A stretch of DNA of 22,609 nt from Pelagibacteraceae bacterium TMED65 (GTDB taxonomy: Bacteria > Pseudomonadota > Alphaproteobacteria > TMED127): positions 10,571-33,179 of the forward strand of contig NHDS01000024.1 in the NCBI GenBank assembly GCA_002167215.1, written 5' to 3'. Made by a program: the position numbers and the translations under genes. The notes under the pieces are model-generated. The model worked only from the letters and a program-made list of their open reading frames with translations. It did no database searches and was not told the DNA's origin. Shown in pieces: positions 1 to 6,615 of this stretch (position 1 is its first letter; each line of letters begins with the position of its first letter).

Positions 1-569
1 CGAACAGAATCAATATAATTATTATCCACCAAAATTTTATTTAACCTTTCCCTTTCAATTTGTGTATGGCTAACAACGTTAATTAATTGTTTGTGGGACC
101 AAACATCATCTTCGTTTGGTGCTATATTTAAGTCTCCACAAAGAACAACTTTTTTTCTTTTTTTTTTAACTAATAAATCATCTAACTCTTCTAAAAAATT
201 AAGTTTATGTCTAAATTTTTTATTTTTGATTGGGTCTGGGTTATCACCACCTGCTGGAACGTAAAGTGATATTATCTCTATACCATTTATTTCAATTGCT
301 ATGTGTCTGGCATCATTTTTATTGCAAAAGTCAAGGCTGCTAAATTTTTCTATTTTTTTTTTTGATATAATTGCTACACCATTATAAGACGATATTCCTT
401 TAAAATAGGAAAAGTAATCTAGTTTTTTGAAATCATTTTGAGGAAATAGATTATCAGTAATTTTTGTTTCTTGTATACATAAAAAGTCTGGCTTTTCTCT
501 TTTTAAAATTTCTAAAACATATTCTAGTCGTACTCTAATAGAATTGACATTCCAACTTATTACTTTCAT
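1..569 (-). CDS. xth: Exodeoxyribonuclease III (AP endonuclease), 3' end off window
   Basis: Exonuclease III cleaves DNA 5' of abasic sites and degrades 3' ends in cytoplasmic base-excision repair. About 189 codons are visible; the C-terminal third lies beyond the left edge. The start [12 protein letters not shown] is the family signature and carries the metal-site Asn7. The QETK motif puts the catalytic Glu at residue 34, as in E. coli. SLYVPAGGDNPD holds the conserved Tyr, and GDLN holds the catalytic Asp/Asn pair. The ATG at 569 shares its A with the rho stop codon (TAATG), so translation is probably coupled to rho and the gene is co-transcribed with it. The reading frame crosses an A11 run (353-363) and an A10 run near 160-170 without breaking. 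In many alphaproteobacteria xth sits beside lolA; here it lies behind rho. Confidence 0.95.
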   Translation of the reverse strand, partial: MKVISWNVNSIRVRLEYVLEILKREKPDFLCIQETKITDNLFPQNDFKKLDYFSYFKGISSYNGVAIISKKKIEKFSSLDFCNKNDARHIAIEINGIEIISLYVPAGGDNPDPIKNKKFRHKLNFLEELDDLLVKKKRKKVVLCGDLNIAPNEDDVWSHKQLINVVSHTQIERERLNKILVDNNYIDSV

Positions 570-1825
570 TAGGAATTCATGGATTCAAAGAAATCACCAT
601 TATTTTTTGAGTTTTTTATTTTTTCTAATAAAAATTCCATTGAATCTGTGACACCCATTGGCATAAGAATCTTTCTAAGTATCCACATTTTTGACAAATC
701 TTCTTTTGAAACTAAAAGTTCCTCTTTTCGTGTTCCAGATTTAGTTACATCAATGGAAGGGAAAACTCTTTTGTCTGATAATTTTCTATCAAGTATTATT
801 TCAGAATTTCCAGTGCCTTTAAATTCTTCAAAAATAACCTCGTCCATCCTTGAACCTGTGTCAACCAGAGCTGTTCCAATGATTGTAAGTGACCCACCTT
901 CTTCAATATTCCTTGCTGCTCCAAAAAATCTCTTGGGTCTTTGTAATGCATTAGCATCAACACCACCTGTAAGAACTTTTCCTGAACTTGGTACTTGAGT
1001 ATTATAAGCCCTAGCAAGTCTTGTTATGGAATCTAACAAAATTACCACGTCTCTTTTGTGTTCAACCAGTCTTTTGGCCTTAGAAATAACCATTTCCGAG
1101 ACAGCTACATGCCTCACGGCTGGTTCATCAAAGGTCGAAGATACAACTTCTCCCTTAACCGACCTTATCATATCTGTTACCTCTTCAGGCCTCTCATCTA
1201 TAAGAAGCACAATCAAATAAACTTCGGGGTGATTTGTTGTGATAGAATGGGCTATATTCTGTAGCATCACCGTTTTTCCTGTTCTTGGTGGAGCTACTAT
1301 CAATGCTCTTTGACCTTTTCCCAAGGGTGTAATCAAATCCATAACTCTATTTGTCGTATCTTTAACTGTTGGATCTTCAATTTCCATATTTAATTGATCT
1401 TCAGGATAAAGTGGAGTTAGATTGTCAAAATTAATTCTCTGTTTTGTTTTTTGTACTTCTTCAAAGTTTATTTTGTCAATTTTGGTAATCGCAAAATATC
1501 TCTCTGATTCTCTTGGGGCTCTCATTTCACCCTCAACCGTATCTCCTGTTCTGAGACTGTTTTGTTTTATTTGTGAAGGAGAAACATATATGTCATCAGG
1601 GCCTGGCAAATAATTTGCATCTGGGGATCTTAAAAAGCCAAAACCGTCTTGGAGTATCTCTAAGACACCTTCTCCAAAAATGGCGTCTTTGTTTTGTGCC
1701 ATTTGTTTCAAGATAGAGAAAATCATATCTTGTTTCCTAAGTGTTCCAGCATTCTCGATTTTGAGGTCCTCAGCTATTTTTAATAAATCGGAGGGGTTTT
1801 TTGATTTTAAGTCTTTTAAGTGCAT
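569..1825 (-). CDS. rho: Transcription termination factor Rho
   Basis: Rho is the hexameric RNA-dependent ATPase that terminates transcription. The protein from Met 1825 is 418 aa, almost exactly E. coli length (419). It has the N-terminal helical part with RKQDMIF, then the OSB RNA-binding domain ([27 protein letters not shown]), and then the ATPase domain. Walker A is APPRTGKT at residues 178-185, the same position as in E. coli; Walker B is [13 protein letters not shown]. The Q/R loop regions ([19 protein letters not shown]) are present. The frame stays open upstream to a TTG at 1882, but that TTG is the -35 box of a promoter (TTGACA), so the long form is rejected. There is no Shine-Dalgarno sequence; the leader is pyrimidine-rich instead. 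The stop overlaps the xth start by 1 nt. Confidence 0.97.
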   Translation of the reverse strand: MHLKDLKSKNPSDLLKIAEDLKIENAGTLRKQDMIFSILKQMAQNKDAIFGEGVLEILQDGFGFLRSPDANYLPGPDDIYVSPSQIKQNSLRTGDTVEGEMRAPRESERYFAITKIDKINFEEVQKTKQRINFDNLTPLYPEDQLNMEIEDPTVKDTTNRVMDLITPLGKGQRALIVAPPRTGKTVMLQNIAHSITTNHPEVYLIVLLIDERPEEVTDMIRSVKGEVVSSTFDEPAVRHVAVSEMVISKAKRLVEHKRDVVILLDSITRLARAYNTQVPSSGKVLTGGVDANALQRPKRFFGAARNIEEGGSLTIIGTALVDTGSRMDEVIFEEFKGTGNSEIILDRKLSDKRVFPSIDVTKSGTRKEELLVSKEDLSKMWILRKILMPMGVTDSMEFLLEKIKNSKNNGDFFESMNS

Positions 1826-1831
1826 TTTATT

Positions 1832-1848
1832 GGGAAAAAAAAGGGGAG
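1832..1848 (-). promoter_or_regulatory. All-pyrimidine rho leader (possible autoregulatory site)
   Basis: The minus strand between the predicted transcription start and the rho ATG contains 17 consecutive pyrimidines: CT, CCCC, eight T, CCC. It occupies most of the predicted 5' UTR, in place of a ribosome binding site. Rho's primary RNA site prefers C-rich, YC-containing RNA and rho is autogenously regulated in E. coli. A regulatory role here is inference. Confidence 0.35.
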
Positions 1849-1853
1849 TTTTA

Positions 1854-1882
1854 TTTATAGTTAATTTAGTTGTGATTGTCAA
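1854..1882 (-). promoter_or_regulatory. Sigma70-type promoter for rho, overlapping the hemJ stop codon
   Basis: On the minus strand TTGACA (1882-1877) is followed after exactly 17 nt by TATAAA (1859-1854). That is a perfect -35 box, ideal spacing and a five-of-six -10 box. The TGA inside TTGACA is the hemJ stop codon. Predicted transcription start is near 1847, giving a leader of about 22 nt. It lets rho (and xth) be transcribed independently of the hem genes. Confidence 0.75.
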
Positions 1883-2316
1883 ATACTTGGTTTAAAAACT
1901 ACTAAGAACACAATAATAATAAAAAGTATAGTTGGAATTTCATTTATCCATCTGAAAAATTTCTCTGTATTTTTATTTTCCCCTCTTTCAAATGCTTTTC
2001 TAAGTTTTGCACAGTACATGTGAAATACAGACATTAAGAAGACCATTAAGAATTTTATATTTAACCATAATTCATTTTGTATTTCTAAATTTATTGCTAG
2101 TAGAATTCCAAATAGCCATGAAAAAATTAAAGACGGATTCATTATATATTTCATTAACTTGTGTTCCATTATAAGAAATGTTTTGTACTGTTGTGTATTT
2201 ATTTGTGTCTTTGAATGATAAACGAAAATGCGGGGGAGATAAAAGAGTCCCGCCATCCAAGTTGTTATAAAAATTATGTGGAAAAATTTTAAAAAATTAT
2301 AGTAATTTTCGTCCAT
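1879..2316 (-). CDS. hemJ: Protoporphyrinogen IX oxidase, HemJ type
   Basis: HemJ oxidises protoporphyrinogen IX to protoporphyrin IX in the inner membrane, the penultimate step of haem synthesis, and replaces HemG/HemY in most alphaproteobacteria. The 145-aa protein has about four hydrophobic segments (roughly residues 8-28, 62-80, 86-103 and 126-142). The N-terminal signature [18 protein letters not shown] carries the conserved His13, and LWLNIKF carries the conserved Lys88; equivalent His and Lys residues are considered essential in the family. It starts 19 nt after the hemH stop, in the same operon, so its product feeds ferrochelatase directly. No Shine-Dalgarno sequence is visible at the start. 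Its stop codon lies within the -35 box of the rho promoter. Confidence 0.93.
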   Translation of the reverse strand: MDENYYNFLKFFHIIFITTWMAGLFYLPRIFVYHSKTQINTQQYKTFLIMEHKLMKYIMNPSLIFSWLFGILLAINLEIQNELWLNIKFLMVFLMSVFHMYCAKLRKAFERGENKNTEKFFRWINEIPTILFIIIVFLVVFKPSI

Positions 2317-2335
2317 TATTTAATTTTTTTTTATC

Positions 2336-3343
2336 CTAAGCAATATACTTACGCGTTAAGTTTTCTATTAGGTCTATGTGATCTTTTCTGTCATTTAAAC
2401 AAGGTATCATATAAAAATTTCTTCCTCCATTTTCTTCAAAACTTTCCTTACCTTCTATTGATATCTCTTCTAGTGTTTCAACGCAATCGGATGCAAATCC
2501 GGGACAAATTACGAATATATTCTTCTTCCCCTCTTTCGGTAAGGACTCTAATGTTTTATCTGTATACGGCTGTAACCAATCATCCGGTCCAAAGCGGGAT
2601 TGAAATGTTGTTATTATTGGAATTGTTGTCTTTATTTTTTCTTTCAACAATCTCGTCGTTTTATGACAGTAGCAATGGTAGGGATCACCTTTCTCAAAAT
2701 ATTTTTTTGGTATTCCATGATATGACGCTACGATTACGTCTGGCTTCCATTTATTTTTTTGAAGCGCTTCCTTTATTGAATTTTTAAGTGCATTTATATA
2801 AAGAACTTCGGATTCGTAATGTGGAATTATTTTTACCATTGGTTGCCATCGCATTGTCATTAGTGTTCTATATACTTCATCACATACTGTTGCAGTTGTT
2901 GCAGCCGCATATTGCGGATATAAAGGTAAAATAACAATTTCCTGGCATCCTTTTATTTTCATCTCTTGCATTTTGGTTTTTATTCCGGGGTTGCCATACC
3001 TCATTGCGTACTCTACTTCTATATTTTTTTTCTGCTTGAATCTCTGTTGAAGTTTCTTTGTTTGTTCTATTGTATAAAATCTTAATGGTGACATATCAAT
3101 ATCTTCCATCCATATCTCTTTGTACGCTGTTGCTGTTTTAGATGGTCGGAAAGTCAATATTATTACGTTTAATATTATTTTCCATATTATTGGGTTTACT
3201 TCTATTACTCTTCTGTCAGAAAGAAATTCCTTTAAGTACTTTCTTATATCCCACCAATTTGTCGAGTCTGGCGTACCTAAATTTACTAATAAGATACCTG
3301 TTTTTCTGTTTGGAATCTTTGGGTGTTGATCAGGTAATTTCAT
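2336..3343 (-). CDS. hemH: Ferrochelatase
   Basis: Ferrochelatase inserts Fe2+ into protoporphyrin IX to form protohaem. The 335-aa protein opens with TGILLVNLGTPDS and YLKEFLSDRRVIE, both family signatures. The catalytic His is in SYHGIP (residue 209), and the conserved acidic site is in DCVETLEEI (around Glu289). The YGNPG and LYPQYAAATT porphyrin-cleft segments are present. The ATG at 3343 lies inside the last codons of hemE (14-nt overlap). The frame could be extended to a TTG at 3361, but the ATG gives the usual short tail before the first beta strand, so I prefer it. It lies between hemE and hemJ, with which it shares the late haem pathway. A Cys-containing segment (YHCYCH) follows the active site; I do not assign an iron-sulphur cluster from it. 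Confidence 0.95.
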   Translation of the reverse strand: MKLPDQHPKIPNRKTGILLVNLGTPDSTNWWDIRKYLKEFLSDRRVIEVNPIIWKIILNVIILTFRPSKTATAYKEIWMEDIDMSPLRFYTIEQTKKLQQRFKQKKNIEVEYAMRYGNPGIKTKMQEMKIKGCQEIVILPLYPQYAAATTATVCDEVYRTLMTMRWQPMVKIIPHYESEVLYINALKNSIKEALQKNKWKPDVIVASYHGIPKKYFEKGDPYHCYCHKTTRLLKEKIKTTIPIITTFQSRFGPDDWLQPYTDKTLESLPKEGKKNIFVICPGFASDCVETLEEISIEGKESFEENGGRNFYMIPCLNDRKDHIDLIENLTRKYIA

Positions 3344-4331
3344 AGTTTTTGACTGTCTCAATTATCATTTTTACGTTTTCTATAGGTGTTGTTGGCATAA
3401 TTCCGTGCGATAAATTAAATATATGCTTATTATATTTATATTTTTCCAGAGTTTGGATTGTTTTGTTTAATAATTCCTCTTTATCTCCCAGTAAAAATTT
3501 AGGTTCAAGGTCTCCCTGAATTGTAATATCTTTTCTTTTTGCTATTTCAATTATTGTGTCCGGACATGTTTGATCAATTGATATAACGTCGCAATACACC
3601 TTCTTTATGAAATCTAAATATTTTTCTTTTGATCCTCTCGGAAAATGGATTATCTTCGTGGAGGGTGAAAATTTCTTAATCTTTGTGCTTATAACGTTAT
3701 TTGGTTTTATGATAAATTCTTCGTATTCCTCTCCTTCTAAAAGTCCTGCCCATGATTCAAATATCTGAACATAATCGACTCCATGTACTATTTGCTTTTT
3801 TAGGTACTCTATCGAAATCTCTGTAATTATCTCAATTAATTCTTGGGCCTGGCTTTTTTTTGTTCTTACAAAATTCCGAATCTTTTCATGTCTTTCTGAA
3901 GAGCCACCTTCTATCATATAGTTTAAAATAGTGAATGCTCCTCCACAAAAACCAATCAAATTTTTATTTCCTTTTTTTCGTGACAATAGTTCAATAGTTT
4001 TAAAAACGTTGGATATTTTTTTTAAGTTCTCTTCAGGTTTATTAAATTTAATGTCTTCTTTGATAAAAATAGGATCAAGTATAGGTCCGTGATTCTTCAG
4101 AAAGCTAACTTTTTGTCCAAGACAAAAAGGAATGACCAAAATATCACAAAAAAGTATGATGAAATCAACATCAAATCGTTTGATTGGTTGTAAGGATATT
4201 TCTGCTGCTAAAGATGGATTAAGACATAAATTCAGAAAGTTTTTCTCTTTCTCTCTTATAGCCATATACTCTGGAAGGTATCTACCTGCTTGTCGCATAA
4301 ACCAAATAGGAACTCTATTAACACTTTGCAT
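3330..4331 (-). CDS. hemE: Uroporphyrinogen decarboxylase
   Basis: HemE decarboxylates the four acetate side chains of uroporphyrinogen III to give coproporphyrinogen III. At 333 aa it is slightly shorter than E. coli HemE (about 354), mainly at the N-terminus. Visible signatures are PIWFMRQAGRYLPEY, the catalytic Asp63 in ILFCDILVIP, MIEGGSS, FESWAGLL, HFPRG and FNLSHGIMPTTPIENV. The ATG start is fixed, because an in-frame TAG lies immediately upstream. No Shine-Dalgarno sequence is visible. As the first gene of the hem operon it sits at the edge of the predicted origin and points away from it, as in Caulobacter, where hemE is expressed from a promoter inside the origin. The coproporphyrinogen oxidase gene is not in the window. 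Confidence 0.96.
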   Translation of the reverse strand: MQSVNRVPIWFMRQAGRYLPEYMAIREKEKNFLNLCLNPSLAAEISLQPIKRFDVDFIILFCDILVIPFCLGQKVSFLKNHGPILDPIFIKEDIKFNKPEENLKKISNVFKTIELLSRKKGNKNLIGFCGGAFTILNYMIEGGSSERHEKIRNFVRTKKSQAQELIEIITEISIEYLKKQIVHGVDYVQIFESWAGLLEGEEYEEFIIKPNNVISTKIKKFSPSTKIIHFPRGSKEKYLDFIKKVYCDVISIDQTCPDTIIEIAKRKDITIQGDLEPKFLLGDKEELLNKTIQTLEKYKYNKHIFNLSHGIMPTTPIENVKMIIETVKNYEIT

Positions 4332-4355
4332 CTACTACTAATTTAAATATATATA

Positions 4356-4373
4356 TTGTTGTTGTTGTTGTTG
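4356..4373 (+). repeat. Trinucleotide repeat (TTG)6
   Basis: Six perfect tandem TTG units (CAA on the hemE coding strand) lie 25-42 bp upstream of the hemE start, next to an alternating TA run (about 4347-4355) that could hold the hemE -10 region. A length change here would alter promoter or origin spacing in 3-bp steps. Confidence 0.7.
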
Positions 4374-4378
4374 TAACC

Positions 4379-4404
4379 TTAATAACGGTAATAAGAGTTA
4401 TTAA
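4379..4404. repeat. Inverted repeat at the hemE side of the origin
   Basis: TTAATAAC (4379-4386) and GTTATTAA (4397-4404) are perfect 8-bp inverted arms around a 10-nt loop. The right arm ends in the left half of CtrA box 1. There is no T tract, so it is not an intrinsic terminator. Confidence 0.45.
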
Positions 4405-4410
4405 CAAAAA
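4398..4410 (+). repeat. 13-bp origin direct repeat, copy 1
   Basis: TTATTAACAAAAA, found again at 4535-4547. The first nine bases differ from the DnaA nonamer consensus at one position (C to A at position 6), and the TTAA(C) inside is half of a CtrA box. The copies are 137 bp apart. Confidence 0.6.
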
Positions 4411-4416
4411 ATTAAC
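4401..4416 (+). promoter_or_regulatory. CtrA-type box 1
   Basis: The sequence is TTAA, seven bases (CAAAAAA), then TTAAC: a perfect match to the full CtrA consensus TTAA-N7-TTAAC. It lies about 70 bp from the hemE start, so a bound regulator could affect both origin firing and hemE transcription. Random AT-rich DNA will sometimes match, but two perfect copies in 272 bp of origin-position DNA are suggestive. Confidence 0.6.
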
Positions 4417-4447
4417 AGGAAATGAAGGAAAAAATTTGTGAGCGAAA

Positions 4448-4456
4448 TGTGGAAAA
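4448..4456 (-). promoter_or_regulatory. DnaA box (perfect consensus)
   Basis: On the minus strand TTTTCCACA matches TTWTNCACA at every position. It lies between the two CtrA boxes and is the strongest DnaA site seen in the intergenic region. Confidence 0.6.
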
Positions 4457-4503
4457 CACAAAATACTTAGATGGATTCTTAAAAAAAGTGGTGATAACAA
4501 TTT

Positions 4504-4512
4504 AGTGGAAAA
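4504..4512 (-). promoter_or_regulatory. DnaA box (one mismatch)
   Basis: On the minus strand TTTTCCACT differs from TTWTNCACA only at the last base. It has the same orientation as the perfect box, 56 bp away, and lies 15 bp before CtrA box 2. Confidence 0.4.
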
Positions 4513-4526
4513 CTATAATAACAATG

Positions 4527-4542
4527 TTAACAACTTATTAAC
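4527..4542 (+). promoter_or_regulatory. CtrA-type box 2
   Basis: TTAA (4527-4530), seven bases (CAACTTA), then TTAAC (4538-4542): a second perfect match to TTAA-N7-TTAAC, 126 bp from box 1. Its right half overlaps a near-DnaA nonamer (TTATTAACA, 4535-4543). Confidence 0.6.
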
Positions 4543-4547
4543 AAAAA
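4535..4547 (+). repeat. 13-bp origin direct repeat, copy 2
   Basis: Identical to 4398-4410. In copy 1 the repeat supplies the left TTAA of CtrA box 1; here it supplies the right TTAAC of CtrA box 2, so the regulator and initiator motifs overlap in both places. Confidence 0.6.
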
Positions 4548-4603
4548 TAAATTTGGGATAAAAAAAGAATAAGTAGAATAAAAAATCAATAAAGAGAATT
4601 ATT

Positions 4604-5194
4604 TTGGAAAGATTAACAAAAGATAAAGAGTTTGTACTGGCATCGTCAAGTCAAACGCGAATCGAACTAATGAAAAAATATGCTAAGAAATTTATAGCAG
4701 TTAGCCATTCTGTTAATGAGGCAAAATTTAAAGAATTAAATTTATCACCCGAGGAGTGCGTAAAAACAATAGCCCGTGCTAAAGCGCAGTCGGTTCAACA
4801 CATTTATCCCAAACTAAAGATCATTGGTTGTGACCAAGTCCTGGTATGTAGAAACAAATTATTTAGTAAACCCAACACCGAAAAAGAAGCAATACAAAAT
4901 TTAATGGAACTTCAAAACAATGTTCACACTTTATTTACTTCTCTTGTGATAATACAAAACCAAGAAATTTACTATGAAATCATTAAAGTAGCCAAATTAT
5001 TTTTTAAATCTACTTCTAAACCGCAAATCGAAAAATATGTCAAAAAAAATAAATCCGCAGTTTTTTCTTCAGTAGGATCATATAAAATTGAAGAAAATGA
5101 TAAATTCAAACTAGTTGAGATTTTATCTGGAGATAAAGAAACCATTTTCGGTTTCCCATTTAATGAATTTTTAAAAAGTAATAAAAATGAATGA
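4604..5194 (+). CDS. maf: Maf-family nucleotide pyrophosphatase
   Basis: Maf proteins are house-cleaning pyrophosphatases that hydrolyse non-canonical or modified nucleoside triphosphates (dTTP/UTP or 7-methyl-GTP, depending on subgroup); the subgroup cannot be fixed by eye. The 196-aa protein has the substrate-loop signature LASSSQTRIELM (from residue 12) and the catalytic Asp77 in IIGCDQVL. KSAVFSSVGSYKIEE and the C-terminal IFGFPFNEF also match the family. No ATG precedes the SSS motif in frame, so translation probably starts at TTG 4604, with AAAGAG (4591-4596) as a modest ribosome binding site 7 nt upstream. It is the first gene right of the predicted origin, transcribed away from it. 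Its end overlaps aroE by 8 nt, indicating an operon. An older name is septum formation inhibitor. Confidence 0.9.
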   Translation: MERLTKDKEFVLASSSQTRIELMKKYAKKFIAVSHSVNEAKFKELNLSPEECVKTIARAKAQSVQHIYPKLKIIGCDQVLVCRNKLFSKPNTEKEAIQNLMELQNNVHTLFTSLVIIQNQEIYYEIIKVAKLFFKSTSKPQIEKYVKKNKSAVFSSVGSYKIEENDKFKLVEILSGDKETIFGFPFNEFLKSNKNE

Positions 5195-6029
5195 AACACT
5201 ATCCGTTATCGGCAACCCAATAAAACATTCGAAATCACCACTAATTCACAATTATTGGTTAAAAAAATACAATATTAAAGCACTTTATACCAAAATTGAG
5301 GCAAGAAAAACTGAGTTATCAAGCTACATAAAGATGGTTAAAGATAAAGAGTTAAAAGGACTTAATGTGACACTACCTTTCAAGAAAGATTTCTTTAATT
5401 TAGTTGATGAAGTTGATGAAGCAGCTAAAAGTAGCTTAGCTATCAACACAATATTTGAAAAAAATGGCAAGATTATCGGAACTAATACAGATGGCATAGG
5501 CTTTGTATCATCATTGCATAGGGATGTGGACTTTGAGTTAAAATATGGTCTTAATCTTTTTTGTTTTGGGGCAGGAGGAGCAACTTACGGGATAGTATCT
5601 GAATTATTAAAATACAAACCATTATCCATTGAAATTTCAAACAGAACATTATCCAAAGCTACAATCTTGGTCAATCATTTTTCAAGACGAAAAGATAATA
5701 ATACTATATTTAAGGTTCTTCCTTGGGGAGAAAGTCCAAAGGAGCATATAGATATAGTTGTAAATACCAGTACATGTGGAATGAAAGAAAATGACAAATT
5801 TCCTACTAACTTAGAAAAATTGTCGAAGAAAGCATTGGTATACGATATAATTTACAACCCTAAGGTGACGTCATTGATGAAGGTTGCCCGAAAAAATAAT
5901 CTGTTAGCTATTAATGGAATATACATGCTAGTAAGACAAGCAGCGGAATCTTTCAAACGATGGTTTGAGATAGATTTGAGTGATGAAGATATAAATGATG
6001 TTATAAAATTATTGGGTCATGATGCTTAA
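5187..6029 (+). CDS. aroE: Shikimate dehydrogenase (NADP)
   Basis: AroE reduces 3-dehydroshikimate to shikimate in aromatic amino-acid and chorismate synthesis. The 280-aa protein has the substrate-binding SKSP motif at 15-18, the catalytic Lys66 in NVTLPFK, and Asp102 in NTDGIGF. The dinucleotide-binding GAGGA begins at 128, followed by NRT. The C-terminal GIYMLVRQAAESFKRWF helix is typical. The ATG lies within the last codons of maf (8-nt overlap), and the gene overlaps coaE at its end, so the three are probably one transcript with coupled translation. No Shine-Dalgarno sequence is visible. The order maf-aroE-coaE beside the origin is common in alphaproteobacteria. Confidence 0.96.
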   Translation: MNETLSVIGNPIKHSKSPLIHNYWLKKYNIKALYTKIEARKTELSSYIKMVKDKELKGLNVTLPFKKDFFNLVDEVDEAAKSSLAINTIFEKNGKIIGTNTDGIGFVSSLHRDVDFELKYGLNLFCFGAGGATYGIVSELLKYKPLSIEISNRTLSKATILVNHFSRRKDNNTIFKVLPWGESPKEHIDIVVNTSTCGMKENDKFPTNLEKLSKKALVYDIIYNPKVTSLMKVARKNNLLAINGIYMLVRQAAESFKRWFEIDLSDEDINDVIKLLGHDA

Positions 6030-6615
6030 GATAGCAATAACTGGAAGAATTGCTACTGGCAAAACAGCAGTATCAAAAATTTTAGTAGACTTAGGTTATA
6101 AAGTTTTTGAATCAGACAAAGAAGTCAAAAAAATTTATAAAGACACCATAGTTGTTGAAGCGATTAGAAAAATATTTAGTAATAAGATTCCAAATCTTAT
6201 TGAACAGAATAAAATTAACATGAATAATCTAGGAAATTACGTTTTCTCTAAAAAAAGTCAGCTTAAAAAGTTAGAAGAAATAATTCATCCTTATATTTGG
6301 GAAAAAAAATCCTTCTTTTTACTGATGCATCCTAAAGAAAAAGTTTTGTTTTTTGACATTCCATTGCTCTTTGAAAAAAAGTTGCAAAATGAATATGATT
6401 ATATCTTTTATACAAAAGTTGATTTGCAGACTCAGAAAAAAAGAGCTTTGCAAAGAGATAAAATGAACATGAGAAAGCTTGAACAAATTTTGACAAACCA
6501 AACTTCATTACCGAATAATATAAATTCTTTGAAATTACTGGAACTGGACACAAGCTTGGAAAAGAATCAAACAAAGAGACTAATTAAGTCTTTTTTACAA
6601 GAAAGAGGTTTATAA
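6019..6615 (+). CDS. coaE: Dephospho-CoA kinase
   Basis: CoaE phosphorylates the 3'-OH of dephospho-CoA, the last step of coenzyme A synthesis. The 198-aa protein starts with the P-loop GRIATGKT (residues 9-16), which keeps GxxxxGKT but departs from the usual GGIGSGKS. The conserved ESDKEV, IHPYIW and DIPLLFE segments follow, then the lid-like KKRALQRDKM. Two tandem ATGs (6019 and 6022) are possible starts; both lie inside the end of aroE. In many relatives dnaQ comes next on this strand. Here the gene instead meets holA tail to tail with a 32-bp overlap, leaving no room for an intrinsic terminator. Confidence 0.93.
   Translation: MMLKIAITGRIATGKTAVSKILVDLGYKVFESDKEVKKIYKDTIVVEAIRKIFSNKIPNLIEQNKINMNNLGNYVFSKKSQLKKLEEIIHPYIWEKKSFFLLMHPKEKVLFFDIPLLFEKKLQNEYDYIFYTKVDLQTQKKRALQRDKMNMRKLEQILTNQTSLPNNINSLKLLELDTSLEKNQTKRLIKSFLQERGL

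Larger units (their letters stand above)
4332..4603. other. Predicted chromosomal replication origin (oriC)
   Basis: This 272-bp gap between divergent hemE and maf is the longest non-coding stretch here. In Caulobacter and Rickettsia the origin lies beside hemE, which is the established part of the argument. The sequence shows two TTAA-N7-TTAAC motifs (CtrA box consensus), one perfect TTWTNCACA DnaA box and one with a single mismatch, a 13-bp direct repeat, an 8-bp inverted repeat, one GANTC site (4474-4478, a potential CcrM methylation site) and a very A/T-rich maf-proximal segment (about 4543-4603) that could be the unwinding element. The hemE promoter must also lie here. No believable protein is encoded. 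Origin function is inferred; a GC-skew plot of the whole chromosome would settle it. Confidence 0.78.

Noticed and set aside
353..363. A11 run in xth as a possible frameshift or pseudogene sign.
   Set aside because: The reading frame and the exonuclease III motifs are intact on both sides of the run.
1825..1882. A 19-residue N-terminal extension of Rho starting at TTG 1882.
   Set aside because: That TTG is part of the TTGACA promoter box, and the Met at 1825 gives a protein aligning residue for residue with E. coli Rho numbering.
579..1895. Several plus-strand open frames opposite rho, up to 139 codons.
   Set aside because: They are antisense shadows of a strongly conserved gene.
4379..4493. 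Further CtrA boxes at the other TTAA motifs of the origin (4379, 4479).
   Set aside because: Seven bases downstream there is no TTAA in either case.
4318..4500. A 60-codon minus-strand open frame across the hemE-maf gap.
   Set aside because: It is low-complexity (Thr and Leu/Ile runs from the TTG repeat), overlaps the origin motifs and resembles no family I recognise.
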